Shown here one piece after another: positions 33,612 to 42,715 of a stretch of 64,000 nt of DNA. The translations under genes and the position numbers were made by a program. Below the pieces are notes generated by a model. The model saw only the letters and a program-made list of their open reading frames with translations, did no database searches and was not told the DNA's origin. Location: the NCBI RefSeq assembly GCF_011617245.1, contig NZ_CP050152.1, positions 1,798,001-1,862,000 of the forward strand, written 5' to 3'. This DNA comes from Brevibacterium atlanticum. Its GTDB lineage: Bacteria > Actinomycetota > Actinomycetes > Actinomycetales > Brevibacteriaceae. Every line of letters begins with the position of its first letter. Within the stretch, counting starts at the first letter, position 1.

Positions 33612-36600
33612 ATGGATGAGATGCCCGAGGAGATGAGCACCGCCCTGCTGGGCGGACAGAACCTGAGCATCGTCGGCCGGCCGGGGACGGGAAAGACGAC
33701 GCAGCTCGAATCCGTCTACGCACGGCTGGTGTCCCGGATCAGCCCCGCCTCGGTGCTCGTGCTCACCCCGGATCGCGACCATGCCGATGTGCTGCGCAAT
33801 CGGCTGCCGGTGCCCGCCGACGCAGTGCTGTCGGCCGCTCCCGCCCGCAGCCTGTCCGCCTTCGCCTACGGAATCGCCCGCGCCGCACACACGACTCGGA
33901 CGGGGGAGGACCTCGAGTTCATCTCCGGCGCCGATCAGGACGTGTTCCTAGCCGACCTGCTGGCCGGTCATGAGCTCGGCCATGGGCGAGCCCCCGCCTG
34001 GCCGACGGAGATCACCGCCGAGGTGCGGGCGACCTCGGCATTCCGCACCGAGGTCAGAGACGCCCTCAACCGGGTGATGGAGTTCGACTTCGGACTGCGA
34101 GTGCCCGAACCGTCGGTGTCCGGCCCCGACGCCGGCGAGCACGTCTTCGACTACGGTCGCAGCGCCCTGGAACGGGTGCTTGCGAACAATCCCGATCCCA
34201 GGTGGGCGGCCGTGGCCGAGGTCCTCGACGAATATCTGGGCATCATGTCCATGCCCGGCTACGGTGGGATCGATTCGGCCACCGTTCTGGCTCTGGCCGC
34301 GTTCGAGGTCTTCCGCGAACCCGCCGAGGTGACCGCGGGCAGGCCGTGGACGTTCGCCCCCGATCGGGTGCCCACCGTCGTGCTCGCCGATGGGGTGCAG
34401 GATTTCCCCGCCGCCGGCTGGGGGATCCTCGAGCAGCTGCGCAGGCGCGGCAGCGCCCTCGCACTGTTCGGCAGTCCCGAGACCGTGACCGGGCGCTTCC
34501 ACGGTGCCGACGCCTCGATCATCGACCGCAGCACCGGCGACCCCCACTTCCGCACCATCGTCCTCGAGCGGCAATGGGATGTCGATGCCGAGCTGGCGAC
34601 GGTCGTCGATGGGTTCGGCGCCCGGATCACCAGCCGCTGGTCGCTTCGACATATGCCCAGGCCCGGGACGAACACTCCCGGCGAGCCCGCGGACGAAGCC
34701 GCGGGTGGGATAGGAACCTCCGTGGCCGCAGGCCCGCACGACGTCGGAGATGCCGCGGACGCAACGCCGAACGCTCCCGACGCGGCTGTCCCAGCCAGCA
34801 CCGTCCCGGCTGTTGACGCGTCCCTCCCCACAGCTGAGCGCGACGAAAGGGTGGAGACTCACGTCTTCGAAGGCAACGCCTCGGGGCATCGGTATCTGGC
34901 CCGCCGAATCACGAACTTCGTCGAGAACGGGCACTCCTGGTCCGATGTCGCGCTCATCTGCCGGAACTCCTCGACGGCCCGCACGATCGCGAACGAGCTG
35001 CGTGCCTCGGGGGTCTCCATTGCGACTCTCATGCAGCCGCTCAACGTGGACCCGGCGACCGCCCCGCTGCTGCAGCTGCTGTCGACGACCCCGGACTTCG
35101 ACGACGACGAGTCCATCGCCGAACTCGCCCTGTCCCTGGCCGGCAGCATCTATGTCAGGCTCGATCCCGTGCAGATCCGTCGCTTCCGTCGCGCGGTGCG
35201 GCGACGATTCCCCGCCGCATCGAGCACGGCGTCACTCGCTCAGGCGCTGCGCCATCCCGTCGAGGAGGACTCGCCACAGGCACTCGTGACGATCTCACGC
35301 ATGCTCCGCGCCGCAGCCGACGTCGGAGCGGTCGACCCGCATCAGGCGCTGTGGTCGATCTGGGAGGCCGCCGGAGTGGCGCAGAGATGGCAGTCCGAAG
35401 CGCTTCGGGACCCCGAATCGGTGACGGGAGGCTACCTCGACTCGGTGCTGCGGCTGTTCGCCCTGGCCGAGAAGATCGCCGACCGCGGCGGATTCACCGC
35501 CCGGTCATTCGCCGGAATCGTCGCCGAACAGGACATCGCCCAGGATTCGCTGGCCGATACCGCAGGGTTCGCCGACCACGTCCGGGTGGGCACACCGTCA
35601 TCCCTGGCACATGTGCGCGTGCCGTTGGTCATCATCGCCGAGGTCAACGAGGGCGTGTGGCCGAATCCGAAGCTGCGCGGCGGCATCCTCGGCCTCACCG
35701 ACCTCGTCGCAGTGCTGTCCTCCGGTGAGACGGTGACCGGGGACCCCGGCTATCACGGACATGCCAAGCGCACGAACCTGCGAGAGGAGGGAGAGCTCTT
35801 CTACACCGCTCTGAGCAGGGCACAGGAGAGGGTCATCGTCACCGCAGTGACCGATTCGGAGACCGAACCCTCCCCATTCTTCGACGTCATCGCGGCAGGA
35901 ACGGCGAAAGGCACCGAGGCGGCCGACGGATACGCGATCACCCACGAGGACGAACTGCCCCCGCTGACACTGCCGGAGATGGCCGCACATGCCCGGGCCC
36001 ACCTGCTCCATGCCGCCGACATCGACCCCGCCTCGACCGAGAATCCCGCCCCCGATGCCGAGACGCAGACATGGGCGCAGCTGATGCGTGCGCTCTCGAC
36101 CGCGAGTCCGGCAGTCGAACCGCCGGGCCGGTGGCGCGAATCCGAAGACATCACTTCGACCGAGCCGCTCTTCTCCGACTCCGACACCGTGCGGGTCTCA
36201 CCATCCCAGGTCGAATCCTTCACCGACTGTTCCCTGCGCTGGTTCCTCACCCGCAACGGCGGCGACCGACCCAGCTCGACGGCACAGAATCTCGGCACCA
36301 TCATCCACGCCGCGGCGGAGAACTTCCCCTCCGGGCCGACCTCGGCGATCCGCAACTATGTCGAGACCGAATTCGCCTCACTCGAGTTCGACGCCGAATG
36401 GCAGCGCGAACGCGAACTCGAGGTGGCGATGAAGATGGCCGACCGCCTCGGCGAGTACATTGCCGATGCCCCGGGAGCGCTCGTGGGGGTGGAGGCTCAG
36501 GTCTACGCGGTGGGCGAGGATGCCGAAGGCCGACAGTGGAAGGTCACCGGCCGTCTCGACCGAGTCGAGGAGGTCGACGGCGGACTGCGCATCGTCGACT

Positions 36601-36956
36601 TCAAGACCGGCAAGAACGTCGTCGCCGGCAAAGAGATGGACCGCCACGCACAGCTCGGCGTCTACCAGGAGGCGATCAACTCCGGCACCATCACCATCGG
36701 CGAGGACCAGACCCTTGACGCGCGTGCCTACGGCGCCGAGCTCGTCTTCCTGCGCAACTCGTCCCGCACCGTCCGGCAGCAGCGGGCGTTGGAGATCGAC
36801 GAGGACCCGGGCTGGGCCAGGGAACTCATCGACGACGTATCCGGTCGGATGCGCGCGGCGACCTTCCCCGCCCGGGTGGACCCGCAGAAGTGCCTGAGCT
36901 GCCAGGTGCGCTCATCGTGCCCGGCCATCGGCCCGAAGATGCTGGAGGAGAACTGA
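33612..36956 (+). CDS. adnA: AdnA-type subunit of a heterodimeric helicase-nuclease
   Basis: Part of the actinobacterial AdnAB complex, which resects double-strand breaks. The 1114 residues carry an N-terminal UvrD-like motor with Walker A GRPGTGKTTQL near residue 22, and a C-terminal RecB-like nuclease (GRLDRVEEVDGGLRIVDFKTGK, near 980-1000). The nuclease is framed by an Fe-S cluster: one cysteine in ESFTDCSLRWFL near 874, and CLSCQVRSSC at the end. Motif II reads VVLADGVQDF, lacking the usual DE pair, so the motor may be weak. An insert rich in Ala, Pro and Asp (about residues 350-415) interrupts the motor. The stop overlaps adnB by one base. Order and neighbours match Rv3202c-Rv3201c. Confidence 0.92.
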   Translation: MDEMPEEMSTALLGGQNLSIVGRPGTGKTTQLESVYARLVSRISPASVLVLTPDRDHADVLRNRLPVPADAVLSAAPARSLSAFAYGIARAAHTTRTGEDLEFISGADQDVFLADLLAGHELGHGRAPAWPTEITAEVRATSAFRTEVRDALNRVMEFDFGLRVPEPSVSGPDAGEHVFDYGRSALERVLANNPDPRWAAVAEVLDEYLGIMSMPGYGGIDSATVLALAAFEVFREPAEVTAGRPWTFAPDRVPTVVLADGVQDFPAAGWGILEQLRRRGSALALFGSPETVTGRFHGADASIIDRSTGDPHFRTIVLERQWDVDAELATVVDGFGARITSRWSLRHMPRPGTNTPGEPADEAAGGIGTSVAAGPHDVGDAADATPNAPDAAVPASTVPAVDASLPTAERDERVETHVFEGNASGHRYLARRITNFVENGHSWSDVALICRNSSTARTIANELRASGVSIATLMQPLNVDPATAPLLQLLSTTPDFDDDESIAELALSLAGSIYVRLDPVQIRRFRRAVRRRFPAASSTASLAQALRHPVEEDSPQALVTISRMLRAAADVGAVDPHQALWSIWEAAGVAQRWQSEALRDPESVTGGYLDSVLRLFALAEKIADRGGFTARSFAGIVAEQDIAQDSLADTAGFADHVRVGTPSSLAHVRVPLVIIAEVNEGVWPNPKLRGGILGLTDLVAVLSSGETVTGDPGYHGHAKRTNLREEGELFYTALSRAQERVIVTAVTDSETEPSPFFDVIAAGTAKGTEAADGYAITHEDELPPLTLPEMAAHARAHLLHAADIDPASTENPAPDAETQTWAQLMRALSTASPAVEPPGRWRESEDITSTEPLFSDSDTVRVSPSQVESFTDCSLRWFLTRNGGDRPSSTAQNLGTIIHAAAENFPSGPTSAIRNYVETEFASLEFDAEWQRERELEVAMKMADRLGEYIADAPGALVGVEAQVYAVGEDAEGRQWKVTGRLDRVEEVDGGLRIVDFKTGKNVVAGKEMDRHAQLGVYQEAINSGTITIGEDQTLDARAYGAELVFLRNSSRTVRQQRALEIDEDPGWARELIDDVSGRMRAATFPARVDPQKCLSCQVRSSCPAIGPKMLEEN

Positions 36957-39900
36957 TGCGCTTCAGCGCCGACGAACTCGCACGACTCACCGCCGCCGAT
37001 CCCGCGCAGGCGTTCCCGCCCAGCCCCGAACAGCGAGTAATCATCGAGGCCGACCCCGGCCAGTCGATGAAGGTCACCGCCGGTGCCGGATCCGGCAAGA
37101 CCACCGTCATCTCCCAGCGAGTGGTGTGGCTGGTCGCCAACGACTACGTCTCACCCGAAGAGATCCTCGGGCTGACCTTCACCCGCAAAGCCGTCGGAGA
37201 GCTCGGCGGACGCATCCGGGTGCTGCTGTCGCGACTGCGCCACAACCTCGGGCGGGGCAGAGACCTGTCCCTGCCGGGGCTGGAGAACCCGACGGTGTCG
37301 ACGTACAACTCCTACGCCGCCTCGATCGTCAGCGAACACGGAGTGAGCATTGGAATCGAGCCCGAGACGGTGCTGCTCGACGAGGCGGCTGCGCACACCA
37401 TCGCCGGGGGACTCATCGACGCTGCCGCCCCGGACGAGATCCCGGGCAACTACTCCCGCGAGACGATGATCGACGACGTCATCGCCCTGGCCGCGGCGAT
37501 GAACGACCACGGTCGCGACGTCGACGAGGTGACCGCCTATCTCGACCAGTGCCTCGCCGCGCTCGTGTCGAGCAGGGGAAAGCCGGTTGATCCCAACGGT
37601 CGCCGGGCGAAGCTCGAAGCGAAGATCAGGACCGCGCGTCTCGCCGATGCCTATATGCGAGCGAAGAGACGCAACCTTGCGATGGACTTCTCCGACCAGG
37701 TGCGCTTCGCCCAGCGCATCGTCGACGAAGTGCCGGCCGCCGCCGCAGCCGAGCGCGCCCGCTGGAAGATCGTGCTGCTCGATGAATTCCAAGACACCTC
37801 GGTCGCCCAACTCGGGCTGCTGCGCGACCTCTTCGGCTCCACCGCCGTCACTGCCGTCGGAGACCCACGGCAGGCCATCTACGGGTGGCGCGGGGCCAGT
37901 GCGGACAACATGATCCGGTTCTCCTCCGACTTCGCCGACGTCGAATCACTGACCCTGAGCACCAGCTGGCGCAATGACCGAACGATCCTGCAGGCGGCCA
38001 ATCGCATCGCCGAGGGACTCACCGACAGCAGCGAGACTCCGCTGTCGGCCCGGGACGGAGCCGGCGAAGGCGAGGTGGGCATCGAGGTCAGCTCGGGTGC
38101 CCACGACCCGGACTACCTGACCAACGGCAAGCGCGCTCTCGCCGACTGGTTCCGCACCGTCCCCGAGGCGGCCACGAAAGCTGTGCTGTGTCGCAAACGC
38201 GCCCACTTCGCCCCGATCGCCGCGGCCCTTGAAGCCGCCGGCTTCGCCGTTCATGTGCACGGCTCCTCCGGTCTGCTCAGCGACCCGTTCGTCGCCGACC
38301 TGCGCGCCGTGCTCACCGCCGCGGTCGACCCGATGGCCGGGGACGAGATCATGCGACTCATCAGCGGCCGCATGCTCGGACTCGGGGCAGGCGACATCGC
38401 CGCGCTGCAGGCGTTCACCCGCGCTCAGACCGACCGCCGTCAGGCGGAACGTGCCCGAGACGGACTCGAGTCCGACGAGACCATCGTCGAAGCCATCGAC
38501 CAGGCGACGATCATCGAAGGCATCGATGAGCTCATCGACGTCGAACGTGCCCTCGACCAGGGGGTCCGTTCGACCGGAGAGAAGACCGCGGTCGCCGACT
38601 GTCGGGACGCCGGACTGAGCCGGGAGGCACTCGGCCGTCTGGTCAGACTGGCGAAGGCGCTGCGCACCGTGCGCTCGGGCACCGGCACCGTCACCTCCGT
38701 CATCCGCACGGCCATGGCCGAGACCGGAATCGATTCGGACATCTGGGGCCTGAGCGACTCACTGCGCAACCTGCACCGTTCCGCCGTCGACGCGTTCCTG
38801 TCCGCTGCCAGCCAGTATTCTGCGGGTGACGAACTGCCCTCGATCGCAGGCTTCCTGACCTGGCTGAGTCTCATGGAGACACACGATGCGCTGAGCACCG
38901 CAGAACCGACGACGGCCGCCGATGCGATCAACATCATGACCGTCCACGCTTCGAAGGGACTGGAATTCGACGCGGTCGCGGTGCCGTCCCTCGTGGTCAA
39001 GGACTTCCCGACCGAACCGCGTGACAAGGAAGGGTGGATGGACCGCACAGCCCTGCCGTATCCGCTGCGCGGGGATCGCGCCCACCTCGTCGACTTCGAT
39101 CTGCGCAACGCCGAATTCGACACGAAGAAGGCCCTCGACGAATGGATCAACGACTTCATCAAGCCGCAGATCGCCGACGCCCACGAAGCCGAGGAGCGAC
39201 GCTTGGCCTATGTCGCCTTCACCCGCGCCAGACGCCACCTGTGGCTCGGTGCCGAGCTGATGGGAGCACGCGCCGTTCCCGACCAACCCTCACCGTTCCT
39301 CACCGAGGCGGCCCAAGCCCTGGGCATCGACGTCGAGATTCCCGAACCGGCGGACGAATCCGCCGAGGACAGGATCGAGACGACGCCGTGGCCGGTGCCG
39401 CGCACCCGCCAGGTCGCAGCCGCCGAACGCGCCGCGGCCTGGGTCGAGACGACCCCGGTCCGAGAGCTTCACGACCTGGCCCACGAGCCCGGTCCCGTCG
39501 GACGGTATGCGGAACAGGCGCTGCGCATCGGCGACCGGCCGGAGCCGGCCTCGGCGTCCGGCATGCCCGACCGCCTGTCGGCGACCGCGCTGGTCGCGTG
39601 GCGGCGGGACCCACAGGAATTCCGCACGCAGACGCTGCGACCGATTCCGACCCCTCCGAGCCGAGCAGCCGAGATCGGCACCGGTTTCCACGCGTGGGTC
39701 GAACAGCACTTCGGACAGTCGAGCATCGACATCGGCGACGACGAGATCATCCGACGCAGCGACGCCGCCACGATCGAGCGGCTGCAGGAGACGTTCCTGG
39801 CCTCTGAGTTCGCCACCCGACGGGCAGACCATGTGGAGATGTCCTTCGAACTCGTCCTCGGCCGCTTCCGGGTCCCCGGCAAGATCGACGCCGTTTTCAT

Positions 39901-40141
39901 CACCGAGGGACATGCGGAGGTCGTTGACTGGAAGACGTCGAAGAAGCCGGCTGCCGATGTCCTCGAGGTGATGAAGTGGCAGCTGGCTCTCTACCGGTTC
40001 GCGATCCTCAGAGCTCATCCGGAGATCACCGAGGTGACCGGCACGTTCTACTTCGTCGGCAGCGACGAGATCGTGCGCTTCACCGAACTGCCTGATGAGG
40101 ACGACATCATCCGATGGTTGGAGGCCAACGACATGGCCTGA
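36956..40141 (+). CDS. adnB: AdnB-type helicase-nuclease subunit
   Basis: The leading motor of AdnAB. The 1061 residues start at an ATG overlapping the adnA stop (TGATG) with GGAGGAG upstream. UvrD/PcrA motifs are intact: Walker A TAGAGSGKTTVISQRV near residue 42, motif II LLDEFQDTSVAQLG near 275, motif III AVGDPRQAIYGWRGA, motif V VHASKGLEFDAVAVPS near 662, and motif VI RRLAYVAFTRARRHLW. The C-terminal RecB nuclease shows GFHAWVEQHFG, RVPGKIDAVF and EVVDWKTSKKP with catalytic Asp and Lys, then WQLALYRFA. Together with AdnA it forms an end-processing engine for recombination or single-strand annealing. Confidence 0.95.
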   Translation: MRFSADELARLTAADPAQAFPPSPEQRVIIEADPGQSMKVTAGAGSGKTTVISQRVVWLVANDYVSPEEILGLTFTRKAVGELGGRIRVLLSRLRHNLGRGRDLSLPGLENPTVSTYNSYAASIVSEHGVSIGIEPETVLLDEAAAHTIAGGLIDAAAPDEIPGNYSRETMIDDVIALAAAMNDHGRDVDEVTAYLDQCLAALVSSRGKPVDPNGRRAKLEAKIRTARLADAYMRAKRRNLAMDFSDQVRFAQRIVDEVPAAAAAERARWKIVLLDEFQDTSVAQLGLLRDLFGSTAVTAVGDPRQAIYGWRGASADNMIRFSSDFADVESLTLSTSWRNDRTILQAANRIAEGLTDSSETPLSARDGAGEGEVGIEVSSGAHDPDYLTNGKRALADWFRTVPEAATKAVLCRKRAHFAPIAAALEAAGFAVHVHGSSGLLSDPFVADLRAVLTAAVDPMAGDEIMRLISGRMLGLGAGDIAALQAFTRAQTDRRQAERARDGLESDETIVEAIDQATIIEGIDELIDVERALDQGVRSTGEKTAVADCRDAGLSREALGRLVRLAKALRTVRSGTGTVTSVIRTAMAETGIDSDIWGLSDSLRNLHRSAVDAFLSAASQYSAGDELPSIAGFLTWLSLMETHDALSTAEPTTAADAINIMTVHASKGLEFDAVAVPSLVVKDFPTEPRDKEGWMDRTALPYPLRGDRAHLVDFDLRNAEFDTKKALDEWINDFIKPQIADAHEAEERRLAYVAFTRARRHLWLGAELMGARAVPDQPSPFLTEAAQALGIDVEIPEPADESAEDRIETTPWPVPRTRQVAAAERAAAWVETTPVRELHDLAHEPGPVGRYAEQALRIGDRPEPASASGMPDRLSATALVAWRRDPQEFRTQTLRPIPTPPSRAAEIGTGFHAWVEQHFGQSSIDIGDDEIIRRSDAATIERLQETFLASEFATRRADHVEMSFELVLGRFRVPGKIDAVFITEGHAEVVDWKTSKKPAADVLEVMKWQLALYRFAILRAHPEITEVTGTFYFVGSDEIVRFTELPDEDDIIRWLEANDMA

Positions 40142-40207
40142 CGATCCGTGGGCACGTTCGCAGGTCAGAGATCGCGGGTCAGCGGTGCGCGGCCGCCGGC
40201 AAACGGG

Positions 40208-41566
40208 TCAGTCGTGGTCGGGCCGAGCGATTCGCCCGGTGTCCTCGCGCTCCCGTGGGCTCGTGGCCTCGTGCTCACGTGCGGTCGGCTCCGTGGGTGA
40301 TCCGGGTTCATCATCGGACGATGATTCGGTATCCGCTCCGGTGTCATCCGAGGACGGCCCGGTATCCGAACCGGTGTCGTCGGAGTCCGGCGAGCCATCC
40401 GAGGACCTGGTCGGGTGAGCCTGCGGGATGTAGACGTCGCCGCGTTCCTTCTCGGTGATCGCGGCTTCGACATCGGTCGTGTCCTCGTCGGCGGCTGCCG
40501 CGCCGCGTCGGGGCGCTGTCGGGGCGGCAACGTCCTCGGCCGTGTCCGTCGAGACGGGAGCGGACGCCTCGGCGGTCGTGGCCTGCGCAGCGGAGTCCGG
40601 AGACTTCGAAGCTCTGATGCCGGAATCCGCCGTGTCCACGCCGGCGGCACCGGAGAAGAGGACGTTGCTGAAGGAGGTCAGGAGATCGGCGGCGTCCTCC
40701 ACCGCGGTCTCGTCGCCGGAATCGACGGCTTCGAGCAGCCAGTCGAGGACCGCGAACTCGGCGAGCAGTTCGGCACGATCGATCACGTGTTCATCGGCAC
40801 GGGGGCGGGAGTTGCGGTACTCCTCGAAGAATGTCGGCAGGGCGGCGGGATCGATGAGCGCCGAGGCGGCTGCCAGATCGATCGCAGGATCAGCGACCCG
40901 CAGTCGGCCGATCTCAGAGAGTGCGAGGACCCGCTCCTGGTCGGTGTAGACGCTGGTCTCGTCGATCGAGCCGTGGATCGGAGTGGCGAGGAAATGCCAG
41001 AGCGCGACCTTCTCGAACTCCTCCTCCCAGTGCTGCAGCAGCGCCGAGGGAACTCGCCCAGTGCTCGCGGCCTGGTCGAGGCGTTCGAGGATGAGGAACT
41101 GCGCACGAGCCGGGTCCTCGACCGGGAAGCTCGCTTCGGAGACCGTTTCCGGAGCAGCCGAGTGCAGGGTCGCCAGGGCCTGCGCCAAAGAACTGGCACG
41201 GGCCGTGTCGGCGATGGGCACATCGCCCAACGGGGCGCCCGGCAGCGGATCGGACAGGGTCACAGTCGTCGGCGTCTCAGTCTCGAAGTACTCGGCCTCG
41301 ACCTCGGTGATGGCTCGCAGATGCGGCCAGGCGAAGTCGGCGTGCGGATACATGGCATCGTAGAGGCGGCCGGCCTCGGCGGCGGATCCGATGTCAGCAG
41401 TGCGATCGAGCTGTGTCTGAGCCGTCGCCACGAGCTGCTGTCGGTCATCGCTGAGCAGAACTCTGACACCCTCGCCCAAGGGCGGCAGAGGAGTCCATTT
41501 CGTCGGGGCGAAGCCGTCGAGCATCGTCGCCGCGATCGCAGTCAACTTGAGCGCCTTGATATCCAC
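40208..41566 (-). CDS. Aminoglycoside-phosphotransferase-fold protein, probable pseudokinase, with acidic tail
   Basis: The first 320 residues have the kinase-like APH fold (LSDPLPGAPLGDVPI, HFLATPIHG, ADPAIDLAAASALID near residues 160-230). The catalytic HGDxxxxN loop reads HGSIDETSV, so the catalytic Asp and metal Asn are both lost. The following IDW metal motif reads LSEIGR. It is therefore probably inactive as a phosphotransferase. The last 130 residues are disordered and rich in Asp, Ser and Thr (SSDDTGADTESSSDDEPGSP). Start: GTG at 41566 (VDIKAL); a GTG at 41602 would add 12 residues. The gene sits between adnB and nudC-uvrD2, where mycobacteria carry an ion-channel gene. Role unknown. 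Confidence 0.78.
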   Translation of the reverse strand: MDIKALKLTAIAATMLDGFAPTKWTPLPPLGEGVRVLLSDDRQQLVATAQTQLDRTADIGSAAEAGRLYDAMYPHADFAWPHLRAITEVEAEYFETETPTTVTLSDPLPGAPLGDVPIADTARASSLAQALATLHSAAPETVSEASFPVEDPARAQFLILERLDQAASTGRVPSALLQHWEEEFEKVALWHFLATPIHGSIDETSVYTDQERVLALSEIGRLRVADPAIDLAAASALIDPAALPTFFEEYRNSRPRADEHVIDRAELLAEFAVLDWLLEAVDSGDETAVEDAADLLTSFSNVLFSGAAGVDTADSGIRASKSPDSAAQATTAEASAPVSTDTAEDVAAPTAPRRGAAAADEDTTDVEAAITEKERGDVYIPQAHPTRSSDGSPDSDDTGSDTGPSSDDTGADTESSSDDEPGSPTEPTAREHEATSPREREDTGRIARPDHD

Positions 41567-41694
41567 CTTCCCCAATCTACCGCCTGCGTCCCGCTGAGAC
41601 ACGGGACTCGCCGCCGAGCGTGTCAGCGGCTCTCCCGGCGCCGGTTCGTCCCGTCGTGGGACCGGCGTTGATCCGTGCCCTCAGCCGAGTCGAT

Positions 41695-41710
41695 CGTGCC
41701 TGCAGGCACG
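41695..41710. promoter_or_regulatory. Perfect 16-bp palindrome upstream of nudC
   Basis: CGTGCCTGCAGGCACG is its own reverse complement. It lies 27 bases before the nudC start in the divergent gap with the APH-like gene. Its position suits a dimeric regulator. No matching family consensus was recognised. Confidence 0.4.
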
Positions 41711-41737
41711 TCAGGGGCCTGAGTTATCGTGGAGGGC

Positions 41738-42715
41738 ATGAAGCCAATGCCCCCGGTCCAGCCGATCAGCCTCGCCCGTCACGGAATCGATCGCGATCAT
41801 CTCACGAGAGGCCAGGACGGGGACCTGTCCGAGATCTGGGCGGCCGGTGCCGTGCCCGTGTTCGAGCATCGGGGGAACCTGCTCGTGGCCTCCGGTGGAC
41901 TCTTCCTCGGCGATCACGCACTCGTTCCCACGGCGCAGACGGAGGTCTATCTCGGTCTCGACCCGCAGGGCACCCGCTACATCGGCATCTCGCTCGACGA
42001 CGAGGGTCGCGGCGTCCTCGATGCGGCGCTGGAGGCCTCTCGTGCTCGTGACGCCAGTGATCTGCTGACCGCGCCCGGTGACGGCGTCGACAGCTCCGAA
42101 CCCGTCTGGCTGCCGCTGCGGCACCTGGCGGAGTCCCTCGACGACGTGCAGGTGTCCTTGGCGTGTGAGATCGTCGGCGTCGGCAACTGGCACCGCGCCC
42201 ACCGCTACTCCCCGCGCACGGGGTCACCGACCGTTCCCGTCCTCGGCGGATGGGTCCGCCGTGATCCCGAGACCGGCAGCGAACACTTCCCCCGCACCGA
42301 CCCCGCGGTGATCGTCGTCATCGTCAACACCGACGACGACGGGATCGAACGGGTGCTGTTGGGCAACAACGCCGCGTGGGAGGCCGACCGCTACTCGCTT
42401 CTCGCCGGCTTCGTCGAACCCGGCGAGACCCTCGAACACGCGGTGATCAGGGAGATCTGGGAGGAAGCCCACCTCGAGGTCACCGATCCCCGGTACCTCG
42501 GTTCGCAGCCGTGGCCTTTCCCGTGCTCGCTCATGCTCGGGTTCTCCGCCGAGGCACTCAGCCGTGACTTCGCTGCCGACGAAGCGGAGATCGCCTCGCT
42601 GCGGTGGTTCACCCGGGATGAGCTGCGCACGGCCATCGCCGAGGAGACGGTCAGATCGCCGTCGACTGTGTCCATCGCCGGTCAGCTCCTGTACAGCTGG
42701 TTGGACAACGAGTGA
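41738..42715 (+). CDS. nudC: NAD(+) diphosphatase / NAD-decapping Nudix enzyme NudC
   Basis: Hydrolyses NADH (and possibly NAD caps on RNA) to NMN and AMP. The 325 residues contain the Nudix box GFVEPGETLEHAVIREIWEE near residue 226 and the NudC array SQPWPFPCSLMLGF near 255. The C-terminal extension is usual. The zinc-ribbon cysteines normally found just before the Nudix domain are all replaced: the segment reads YSPRTGSPT and RDPETGSEHFPRTDP, where CPRC and CPxCG are expected. The Nudix box ends EEAHLEV instead of EExGLxV. Starts at 41729, 41738 or 41747 cannot be separated. uvrD2 overlaps its stop by 4 bases, matching Rv3199c-Rv3198c. Confidence 0.92.
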   Translation: MKPMPPVQPISLARHGIDRDHLTRGQDGDLSEIWAAGAVPVFEHRGNLLVASGGLFLGDHALVPTAQTEVYLGLDPQGTRYIGISLDDEGRGVLDAALEASRARDASDLLTAPGDGVDSSEPVWLPLRHLAESLDDVQVSLACEIVGVGNWHRAHRYSPRTGSPTVPVLGGWVRRDPETGSEHFPRTDPAVIVVIVNTDDDGIERVLLGNNAAWEADRYSLLAGFVEPGETLEHAVIREIWEEAHLEVTDPRYLGSQPWPFPCSLMLGFSAEALSRDFAADEAEIASLRWFTRDELRTAIAEETVRSPSTVSIAGQLLYSWLDNE

